From Rikenellaceae bacterium (lineage in GTDB: Bacteria; Bacteroidota; Bacteroidia; Bacteroidales; Rikenellaceae): a stretch of DNA of 17,030 bases. The stretch covers positions 1 through 17,030 of the forward strand of contig JAITVB010000012.1 in NCBI GenBank assembly GCA_031286025.1, read 5' to 3'. Below, one piece after another: positions 1-5,733 of this stretch (position 1 is the stretch's first letter; every line of letters begins with the position of its first letter). The position numbers and the translations under genes are program-made. Under the pieces are notes generated by a model. That model saw only the letters and a program-made list of their open reading frames with translations. It made no database searches and had not been told where the DNA came from.

Positions 1-121
1 TGCAAGGCTGCGGGATAATCTCCTCTTTTTACCGGTTGAAAAAACGGGTTATTTCTTTTGCGGCCATCCGGAAAGAGGGCTTGTTCACTGGCGACGGGCT
101 GTCGTATCAAAGAATTTCAAC

Positions 122-160
122 AAAAACAGGCTGCTGTCGATCCGACAGCAGCCTGTTTTT
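122..160. terminator. Bidirectional intrinsic terminator after tRNA-Arg
   Basis: A perfect inverted repeat has 18-bp arms (122-139 and 143-160) and a 3-base loop (140-142). Each arm ends in an A or T run, so the RNA from either strand would be a GC-rich hairpin followed by U residues. It begins 7 bases past the 3' end of the minus-strand tRNA and so should end that transcript. The symmetry means it could equally stop a plus-strand transcript entering from the left edge. Confidence 0.9.
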
Positions 161-166
161 TACCTG

Positions 167-240
167 TGATCCGGACAGGACTCGAACCTGTGACCGTCAG
201 ATTAGAAATCTGATGCTCTATCCAACTGAGCTACCGGACC
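167..240 (-). tRNA. tRNA-Arg (anticodon TCT)
   Basis: Read on the minus strand, the 74 bases fold into a full cloverleaf. The acceptor GGTCCGG pairs with CCGGATC with one G-T pair. The D stem is GCTC/GAGC, the anticodon stem TCAGA/TCTGA encloses loop TTTCTAA, and the T stem ACAGG/CCTGT encloses TTCGAGT. The discriminator base is A. The loop centre TCT is the anticodon that reads AGA and AGG arginine codons. The 3' CCA is not encoded, so it would be added after transcription. A promoter with both boxes lies upstream and a strong hairpin terminator directly downstream, so this looks like a single-gene unit. Confidence 0.96.
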
Positions 241-269
241 GGACGCAAAACGGACGCTTTACAACGGAG

Positions 270-301
270 CAAAAGTATGCATATAATTGTTTTTCTCCAA
301 A
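270..301 (-). promoter_or_regulatory. Bacteroidetes-type promoter for tRNA-Arg
   Basis: On the minus strand there is a -33 box TTTG (298-301), exactly 20 bases, then the -7 box TACTTTTG (270-277), which matches the Bacteroidetes consensus TTTG-N19-21-TAnnTTTG. The expected transcription start falls about 25 bases before the mature tRNA 5' end. It is the best two-box promoter match in the window. Confidence 0.8.
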
Positions 302-374
302 AAAGTGAAACCCGAAAGGCGAATCAGGCTTGCATGAATTTGCCGGAGGCGCGTCCTGTATGCTGCGAAAATTA

Positions 375-404
375 AGAAAAGGACGCTTATCGGCGTCCTT
401 TTCT
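375..404 (-). terminator. Intrinsic terminator after the FKBP gene
   Basis: Arms of 12 bases (375-386 and 393-404) are perfectly complementary around a 6-base loop. On the minus strand the stem ends in CCTTTTCT followed by a T-rich tract. It begins 22 bases beyond the stop codon of the FKBP lipoprotein gene, which it should terminate. Confidence 0.85.
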
Positions 405-426
405 CGTAATTTTTCCTTCCGGAGAA

Positions 427-1116
427 TTATTTCACGGTGGTCGTATCGGCGGCCTTCGTTACGTTGAGCAGTTCGATTTCAAAGACCAAGGCCTGGTTCG
501 GGCCGATTTGTTGGCTGCGCTGCTGCGCGCCGTATGCGAGTTCCGACGGGATCCACAATTTGATCTTACCGCCCTTACCCACGAGTTGCAGACCTTCGGT
601 CCATCCCGGAATCACACCGTTGAGCGGAAATGTGGCCGGTTCGTTGCGGTCATACGACGAGTCGAACTTTTCGCCGTTGGGCAGTGTGCCGAGGTAGTTC
701 ACTTCGACGGTATCCATCGCGTTGGTCGGCTTTTCACCGCCTTCGGCGATGATTTCATAGAGCAGGCCGCTTTCGGTCTTCTTCACGTTCTTGTTGTCCT
801 TTTCGATCTTGGTCAGGAAAGCTTCCGATTCGGCCAAGGTCTTGGCGGGCTTGCGTACCATGAAATATTCATTGAGGAACGCCATTGCGTCTTCGTCCGT
901 CAGTTTGGCCTTGTTGCCGATCACGTCCTTGATGGCCTGGGCAAACATGTTGACATTCACGGTCGAGTCCATACCTTTGAGCCATTTACCCACGTCGATG
1001 CCCAAGGCATACGCGACCGAGTCGGCCTCCGATTTGGGTTTCGAGGCGGTGGTGCCGCACGAGGAGGTCGCAACGAAAAGGGCCGCAACTCCGAGAAGGA
1101 TCAATACTTTTTTCAT
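427..1116 (-). CDS. FKBP-type peptidyl-prolyl cis-trans isomerase lipoprotein (FkpA-like)
   Basis: The 229-residue protein should catalyse proline cis-trans isomerisation and help fold proteins outside the inner membrane. The N-terminus MKKVLILLG is a hydrophobic signal ending at the lipobox ATSSC, so Cys20 is the likely lipid anchor. Residues about 30-105 resemble the helical dimerisation domain of FkpA/Mip proteins (SVAYALGIDVG). Residues about 115-222 are the FKBP domain, with pocket landmarks VNYLG, KFDSS, GVIPGW, LAYG and VFEIELL. Both length and domain order fit FkpA-type foldases. The gene has its own -7 box upstream and a terminator downstream, so it is probably monocistronic. Whether it sits in the inner or outer membrane cannot be told from the sequence. 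Confidence 0.93.
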   Translation of the reverse strand: MKKVLILLGVAALFVATSSCGTTASKPKSEADSVAYALGIDVGKWLKGMDSTVNVNMFAQAIKDVIGNKAKLTDEDAMAFLNEYFMVRKPAKTLAESEAFLTKIEKDNKNVKKTESGLLYEIIAEGGEKPTNAMDTVEVNYLGTLPNGEKFDSSYDRNEPATFPLNGVIPGWTEGLQLVGKGGKIKLWIPSELAYGAQQRSQQIGPNQALVFEIELLNVTKAADTTTVK

Positions 1117-1162
1117 CTGATTATTCGATTGTTAGGTTTTGAAAAATTCCGGTTCAATGGCA

Positions 1163-1170
1163 CAAAAGTA
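1163..1170 (-). promoter_or_regulatory. Promoter -7 box for the FKBP gene
   Basis: TACTTTTG on the minus strand fits TAnnTTTG and lies 46 bases ahead of the FKBP start codon. I see no good -33 TTTG at the usual spacing. The box sits just past the nhaA stop codon, which suggests FKBP is transcribed separately from the nhaA cluster. Confidence 0.55.
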
Positions 1171-1215
1171 GTAAAAAACATTGAACTTTGTGTCATTGCC
1201 CGAAAATATATTGCG

Positions 1216-2574
1216 TCAAGGGATCCTTGGGCCGGGCTTTTCGTGCAGGTGTGAGCGGCGGGTCAGTGCCATCACGGCCCATCCCAACAGCGCCGCCGTA
1301 CACGAGCCGAGCAGGATCGACACCTTGCCCGTGGCGACCATCGCCGGATCGGCGAAAGCCAGGTTGTTGATAAACATCGACATCGTGAACCCGATTCCGC
1401 CCAAGCAGGCCACCGCAAATAACGTGCCCCACGTTGCTCCCGTAGGCATGACGCACCATCCGGCCCGGATCGCGATGAGCGAAAAAAGGAAGATGCCGAA
1501 CGGTTTTCCCACGACCAACCCCAGAAAAACGCCGACCGATTCGCTGTTGACCAACGTCGAAACCTGCGAGAGATCGACGACCACCCCGGCGTTGGCCAAC
1601 GCAAAAACGGGCATCACGAAGAACGCGATCGTCGAGTGCAGTGCATATTCCAACTGCAACGAGGGCGGTATTGTGCGCCGGGCGATCTTCCACAAGCTGC
1701 GGGCGGCCGCTTGTTGTTTTTCATTGGACAACATACCCATTCCGGGTTGGTCTTCATAAGCAAACGTTCGCAGCAAGTTGTTCCCTTTGTACAAAAAATA
1801 TTTTTTTGAAAAGCGGGCGTCGCTTGGGATCGCCATCGCAATGATCACCCCGGCAATCGTGGCGTGGATGCCCGAGTGCAGGAAGAGCAGCCAAAGCAGG
1901 ATCGCCGGCAGCAGGTAGTATCTCATTCGGAACACCTTCAACCGGTTGAGGATCAAAAGCAGGACGAACGTGCCCAATGCCGCGGCCAACACCACCCAAT
2001 GGATCTGGGCCGAGTAGAAGATGGCAATGACTAAAATCGCTCCCAGGTCGTCGACAATCGCCAACGCCGTCAAAAAGATCTTTAACGACAAAGGAATGCG
2101 CTTCCCCAACAAAGACAGGACGCCGAGGGCGAAAGCGATGTCGGTCGCCGTTGGAATCCCCCACCCCGGCTCGTAAATCGTCCCCCGGTTGAACGAGAGG
2201 TAGATCAATGCCGGAAAAAGCATCCCGCCCAACGCCGCCGCGATCGGCAGCCCCGCCTGGCGAATCGAGGAGAGTTGGCCCGCGATCACCTCGCGTTTGA
2301 TCTCCAACCCGACGACAAAGAAGAAGAGCACCATCAACCCGTCGTTGATCCACTCTTCGAGCGTTTTCGAGAGGTTGAAATCCTCAAGTCCGATGGTCAG
2401 TCTCTGTTCCCAAAAGTGGCGGAACCCGTCGGCCGTGATATGCCAGTTGGCAAAAAAAATGGCGGCCACCGCGCAAATAAAAAGTACCGTGCCGCCGGCC
2501 CATTGACTATGGATAAAATGATGTGTCCGTCCGTTGAGTAGGTAGAGTCGTTTTTTCTGCTTGAAATTGGCCAT
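1216..2574 (-). CDS. nhaA: Na+/H+ antiporter NhaA
   Basis: The 452-residue inner-membrane protein should exchange Na+ (or Li+) for H+ in pH and sodium balance. NhaA landmarks are all present: FFFVVGLEIKREV (84-96), TATDIAFALGVL (142-153, with Asp145), ALAIVDDLGAI (170-180, the ion-binding pair Asp175-Asp176), Lys357 in LVVGKPFG, and the C-terminal GGIGFTMSMFINNLAF. It is longer than E. coli NhaA (388), mainly because of a hydrophilic loop at about 250-305 and N- and C-terminal extensions. Longer forms are common in Bacteroidetes. It is the last gene of the cysQ-mgsA-ureohydrolase-nhaA series, 26 bases after the ureohydrolase stop. I see no clear terminator after it. Confidence 0.96.
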   Translation of the reverse strand: MANFKQKKRLYLLNGRTHHFIHSQWAGGTVLFICAVAAIFFANWHITADGFRHFWEQRLTIGLEDFNLSKTLEEWINDGLMVLFFFVVGLEIKREVIAGQLSSIRQAGLPIAAALGGMLFPALIYLSFNRGTIYEPGWGIPTATDIAFALGVLSLLGKRIPLSLKIFLTALAIVDDLGAILVIAIFYSAQIHWVVLAAALGTFVLLLILNRLKVFRMRYYLLPAILLWLLFLHSGIHATIAGVIIAMAIPSDARFSKKYFLYKGNNLLRTFAYEDQPGMGMLSNEKQQAAARSLWKIARRTIPPSLQLEYALHSTIAFFVMPVFALANAGVVVDLSQVSTLVNSESVGVFLGLVVGKPFGIFLFSLIAIRAGWCVMPTGATWGTLFAVACLGGIGFTMSMFINNLAFADPAMVATGKVSILLGSCTAALLGWAVMALTRRSHLHEKPGPRIP

Positions 2575-2600
2575 CGGTCGGAGATGTGTGTCTGGTCTTG

Positions 2601-3632
2601 TTACGGGGTCAGCAGGAGGATGTTGCAGAGTTTATAGAGTACGCGCGCGCCTACGTTGGCGTTCCATGCGCCGCCGCGAGGATCGGGCGCCACCTCGCAC
2701 AGGTCGAAGCCCACGATCCGGCGGCCGCTCTCCGCCACTTGCGCCAACAGGTAAACCGCCTCGTTATATGAAATCCCGCCCGGCACCGGTGTTCCGGTCG
2801 AGGGGCAGTTCGACGGGTCGAGGCCGTCGATGTCGAAACTGACATACACTTTCTGCGGCAACTTTTCGATGATCGCGGCGCATTGCTTGTCCCATGTCAT
2901 CCCTTTGAAGCGGTTGGCCGCCAACGCCGCGTCGTCGAAACAGGCAATGCGGCCATCGAGGGCGATGCGCTTCACCTCCTCCTCGCACAGGTCGCGCACA
3001 GCCACCTGCACCAGGTCCGTCACGCCGGACACCTCGGCCAGGACGTTGTACATGATCGAAGCATGGGAATACGAAAAGCCTTCATACGCTTCGCGCAGGT
3101 CGGCGTGGGCATCAATGTGCAGCACGCCGATCGCCCCTTCGTGTTCGGCCGCGGCGCGGATCGCCCCCAAGGGTACGCTGTGATCGCCGCCAACCACGCC
3201 GACGCGTTTGCCGCGGGCCATCCATTTTTTCGCCTCTTCATAAACGTGCGCGTTCAATTGCTCCGAGGCTTCGTTGATCCGGCGCAGTTTCCTGCGGACG
3301 TATTCCTCTTCGAGCGTCCCGCCCGATTCGAGATGGATGATCACTTTTTCGGCCTCTTCGCGCAGCCGGCGGCTGGTGTCGAGGATCGTATAGTCGGTTT
3401 CGAGGGTGCCGATTCCCTTGCGCCACCCGGCAGGGTTGTGAAAATCGCAGAGGTCGAGTTGTAGCGAGGCGTCGAGGATCGCATCGGGCCCCCGGGCCGT
3501 TCCGGGCCGGTACGAGGTCGTCACGTCCCAAGGCACCGACAACAGCACCACAGCCGACTCCTCGGGCGCAAACGGCAGGGCAAAGTAGTTGCCGTTCGAG
3601 ATGCTCGGCATGTTCGGATTAAATTCACTCAT
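2601..3632 (-). CDS. Ureohydrolase (agmatinase/arginase family)
   Basis: This 343-residue enzyme belongs to the Mn2+-dependent ureohydrolases, which split guanidino compounds into urea and an amine. All metal-ligand motifs are present: GGDHS (His151), DAHAD (Asp174, His176, Asp178) and SFDIDGLDPS (Asp267, Asp269). The N-terminal region GIGTLETD... to about residue 140 contains a charged, mostly helical stretch that makes the protein longer than a typical agmatinase (~300). Substrate cannot be fixed from the motifs: agmatine is the usual call in this family, while arginine, guanidinobutyrate or formiminoglutamate are possible. No arginine decarboxylase or polyamine gene is in the window to decide. 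It lies 42 bases downstream of mgsA and 26 upstream of nhaA, so is probably cotranscribed. Confidence 0.9.
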   Translation of the reverse strand: MSEFNPNMPSISNGNYFALPFAPEESAVVLLSVPWDVTTSYRPGTARGPDAILDASLQLDLCDFHNPAGWRKGIGTLETDYTILDTSRRLREEAEKVIIHLESGGTLEEEYVRRKLRRINEASEQLNAHVYEEAKKWMARGKRVGVVGGDHSVPLGAIRAAAEHEGAIGVLHIDAHADLREAYEGFSYSHASIMYNVLAEVSGVTDLVQVAVRDLCEEEVKRIALDGRIACFDDAALAANRFKGMTWDKQCAAIIEKLPQKVYVSFDIDGLDPSNCPSTGTPVPGGISYNEAVYLLAQVAESGRRIVGFDLCEVAPDPRGGAWNANVGARVLYKLCNILLLTP

Positions 3633-3674
3633 AACCTGTCAACGATCGGTAGGTGCCCTGGCTGCGGACAGGGG

Positions 3675-4151
3675 TTATTTATGTTCGAGCGTGCGCTCGA
3701 TGTAGCCGCGGTAGTCTTTGACCACAGGCATGTACTCACCTTCGAACAGCGGCGAGGAGATCAGGAAGTCGGCCGTCGAGCGGTTCAGCGCCAACGGCAC
3801 ATTATAGACGCTCGCCAGGCGCAGCAGTGCCTTCACGTCCACATCGTGGGGTTGGGCCATCATCGGATCCCAAAAGAAGATCACCATATCGATCGATCCT
3901 TCGGCGATCAGCGATCCCAACTGTTGGTCGCCGCCCAACGGGCCCGACTTGAGCAGCGTGATATCGAAGCGGCCCGATTCGTTGCCGCGTTTTTCCATCA
4001 GGGTGGCAGCCACCATTTTGCCGGTTGTCCCGGTGCAGATCAGGTGGTGTTTGAGCAGGATTTCCCAGTTCCAATCGACCCATTCTGCCAGGTCGCGTTT
4101 CATGTTGTCGTGGGCGACTAAGGCGATCCTTTTCTTTTTCAGTAATTCCAT
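3675..4151 (-). CDS. mgsA: Methylglyoxal synthase
   Basis: It converts dihydroxyacetone phosphate to methylglyoxal and phosphate, a glycolysis bypass that frees phosphate when sugar phosphates build up. The 158-residue length is close to E. coli MgsA (152), and similarity runs end to end: ALVAHD (His14), CTGTTG, SGPLGGDQQ (catalytic Asp75), IFFWDP, PHDVDVKALLRL (His102, Asp105) and TADFLISSP. The frame is open for 52 more codons upstream, but those overlap the end of cysQ and give an Arg-rich non-homologous stretch. The start at MELLKKKRIALV, 8 bases after the cysQ stop, is therefore preferred. The tight spacing indicates translation from the cysQ transcript. Confidence 0.96.
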   Translation of the reverse strand: MELLKKKRIALVAHDNMKRDLAEWVDWNWEILLKHHLICTGTTGKMVAATLMEKRGNESGRFDITLLKSGPLGGDQQLGSLIAEGSIDMVIFFWDPMMAQPHDVDVKALLRLASVYNVPLALNRSTADFLISSPLFEGEYMPVVKDYRGYIERTLEHK

Positions 4152-4159
4152 ATGGCGTG

Positions 4160-5005
4160 TTAAACGGTTATTCCTTTGCGGCAGCAGACGAAACGGGGAT
4201 TTTCGAGGCTTTCCTTGTTGTATTCGAGTCGTGCGTTTTCGTCGCCCAACGCGTGAGTGTGGGCGCCGGTGGCCATGGCGATCGAATCGCCGGCCGCCAC
4301 GTCCCACTCCGAAGTGGACGTCGTGCGTACATAGAAATCGGCCCGTCCCTCGGCCACTAAGCAGAATTTGACCGAACTGCCGCTTTCGATCACCTCGACC
4401 TCGCCGTAGCGTTCGCGCAGATACTCGACGAAACGGTGCGTTTCGGGCGTCAGGTGCGAACGGCTGATTACGACGCTCACCGGCCGGCCTGGATCGTCTT
4501 CAAGCGGTAATTGCTGCGCCCCGTCAAAGATTCCGGCGATCGAGAAGTCAGCTTCCGGATCGGGGAAAATATTCTCTTTGCGAAACGCCCCGCGTTCGGG
4601 ATCCGAAAAATAGATCTTTTCAAAGCACGGATAGTAAATCACTCCCATCACCGGCCGGTTGTCGACCATCAGGGCGATATTGACCGTAAACTCACCGTTG
4701 CGCTTGATGAACTCCCGGGTGCCGTCCAACGGATCAACGAGCCAGTACAGATCCCAGTTGCCGCGTTCTTCATAGAGAATATGGCGTCCCTCCTCACTCA
4801 TCAGCGGGATCCGGGTTTTGCCCAGGTAGCTTTTGATCAGGGTGTGGGCGGCACGGTCTGCGACGGTGATCGGCGTGGAGTCCGATTTGAGGTTGATATG
4901 GAAATCTTCCTCGTGGTTGTATATGTCCAGGATTTTGGCTCCGGCACGGATGGCCGCGTTATAGGCGTTTGCTAGCAGGAAGTCTATCTGTTCTCGTTGG
5001 AGCAT
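4160..5005 (-). CDS. cysQ: 3'(2'),5'-bisphosphate nucleotidase CysQ
   Basis: The 281-residue inositol-monophosphatase-fold enzyme should remove the 3' phosphate from PAP/PAPS, recycling the by-product of sulfate activation. Metal-binding motifs are intact: the SEE at 70-72, DPLDGTREF (Asp91, Asp94) and WDVAAGD (Trp234, Asp235). SDSTPITVAD (41-50) is the usual N-terminal signature. The frame stays open for 58 codons upstream, but that part includes the promoter region and has no homology-like character. MLQREQIDFLLANAYN fits the family start, and a -7 box lies just upstream. No sulfate-assimilation genes lie nearby, so its sulfur role rests on family knowledge. It heads a likely four-gene operon (cysQ, mgsA, ureohydrolase, nhaA). 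Confidence 0.94.
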   Translation of the reverse strand: MLQREQIDFLLANAYNAAIRAGAKILDIYNHEEDFHINLKSDSTPITVADRAAHTLIKSYLGKTRIPLMSEEGRHILYEERGNWDLYWLVDPLDGTREFIKRNGEFTVNIALMVDNRPVMGVIYYPCFEKIYFSDPERGAFRKENIFPDPEADFSIAGIFDGAQQLPLEDDPGRPVSVVISRSHLTPETHRFVEYLRERYGEVEVIESGSSVKFCLVAEGRADFYVRTTSTSEWDVAAGDSIAMATGAHTHALGDENARLEYNKESLENPRFVCCRKGITV

Positions 5006-5022
5006 ATCCACTATATTTTTCA

Positions 5023-5054
5023 CAAAATTAACAAAAAAAATCCGCTTTCCCGAA
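5023..5054 (-). promoter_or_regulatory. Promoter of the cysQ-mgsA-ureohydrolase-nhaA cluster
   Basis: On the minus strand, TAATTTTG (5023-5030) fits the -7 consensus TAnnTTTG. A near-match TTCG to the -33 TTTG lies 20 bases upstream (5051-5054). The region between aroK and cysQ (5006-5178) is AT-rich with an 8-T run. The implied leader before the cysQ ATG is only about 10-15 bases. A second transcript reading through from aroK is possible. Confidence 0.6.
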
Positions 5055-5089
5055 CCCCCTGCAATTATTCTGCACAAAAGGCGGGGGTT
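5053..5089. repeat. Inverted repeat in the aroK-cysQ gap
   Basis: AACCCCC (5053-5059) and GGGGGTT (5083-5089) form a 7-bp stem around 23 bases, within which a TGCA/TGCA pair could form an inner hairpin. It overlaps the proposed -33 region of the cysQ promoter. It could be a weak aroK terminator (a T run follows about 20 bases on) or a regulatory element. Nothing in the sequence decides between these. Confidence 0.35.
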
Positions 5090-5178
5090 ATTTCTATTTG
5101 GGATAATTCCGGAAATTTTTCGGGAAACCGGCTCTGCGATGCAAAACCCTGCTTTGAAAAACCCCTGTGCAGGATGCA

Positions 5179-5721
5179 TCAGGAATACACCACTACCTGC
5201 GGTTGGGGCGGGAGGCGCAGCACCGCGGCAATTTTATCGACAATCTGCATATCGCTGTAGCCGTCGCAGCCGACAATGACGGCAGCTTGCGAATAGACCT
5301 GCTCACGGATCGCCAATGAGTCGCGGATAAAATCGAAAAGTTCTTCGGGGCTTTTGTCGCGCAGCAACGGGCGGCGGGCCTTGCCATGTTCGAGGCGGCG
5401 GGCGAGGGTTTCGACCCCCGCTTGAAGGTAGACGGTCACTCCGGCGGTTTTGATCCGTTCGAGATTATCAAAAAAGCAAGGTGTGCCGCCGCCAAGCGAC
5501 ACCACGATGTTGTCACGGGTCAGCAACTCACCCAGGATTTCACGTTCAATCTCCCTGAAGCGCGCTTCGCCGAATGTCGAAAAGATTTCATTGACCGACC
5601 TGCCGTGGCGATCGGCGATAACATGATCCATGTCGACAAACTCCAGTCCCAATTGCCTGGCCAACGGCTTTCCGACCGTGGTCTTTCCGGAGCCCATATA
5701 TCCCATCAGGAAGATTCGCAT
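5179..5721 (-). CDS. aroK: Shikimate kinase
   Basis: It phosphorylates shikimate to shikimate 3-phosphate with ATP in the pathway to chorismate and aromatic amino acids. The 180-residue protein has the P-loop GYMGSGKTT (7-15), DMD with Asp32, the FREIE arginine segment (55-59), the glycine triplet SLGGGTP (75-81), the lid Arg117 in KARRPLL, and Arg139. These are the substrate and nucleotide contacts of AroK. The length is normal. It starts 12 bases after parC and is probably the last gene of parE-parC-aroK. No other aromatic-pathway gene is near. Confidence 0.95.
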   Translation of the reverse strand: MRIFLMGYMGSGKTTVGKPLARQLGLEFVDMDHVIADRHGRSVNEIFSTFGEARFREIEREILGELLTRDNIVVSLGGGTPCFFDNLERIKTAGVTVYLQAGVETLARRLEHGKARRPLLRDKSPEELFDFIRDSLAIREQVYSQAAVIVGCDGYSDMQIVDKIAAVLRLPPQPQVVVYS

Positions 5722-5733
5722 CGCCGGTCGGTT

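Noticed and set aside
36..308. 90-codon plus-strand frame at the left edge
   Set aside because: It runs through the perfect terminator hairpin and the antisense of the tRNA, so it cannot be a normal gene.
508..1254. 248-codon frame antisense to the FKBP gene
   Set aside because: It is a mirror of a GC-rich, strongly supported coding region with no family features of its own.
4152..4307. N-terminal extension of mgsA
   Set aside because: It overlaps the end of cysQ in another frame and is Arg-rich. MgsA homology begins exactly at the ATG at 4151.
5006..5179. N-terminal extension of cysQ (58 codons)
   Set aside because: It contains the -7 box and a T run, and family homology begins at MLQREQ (5005).
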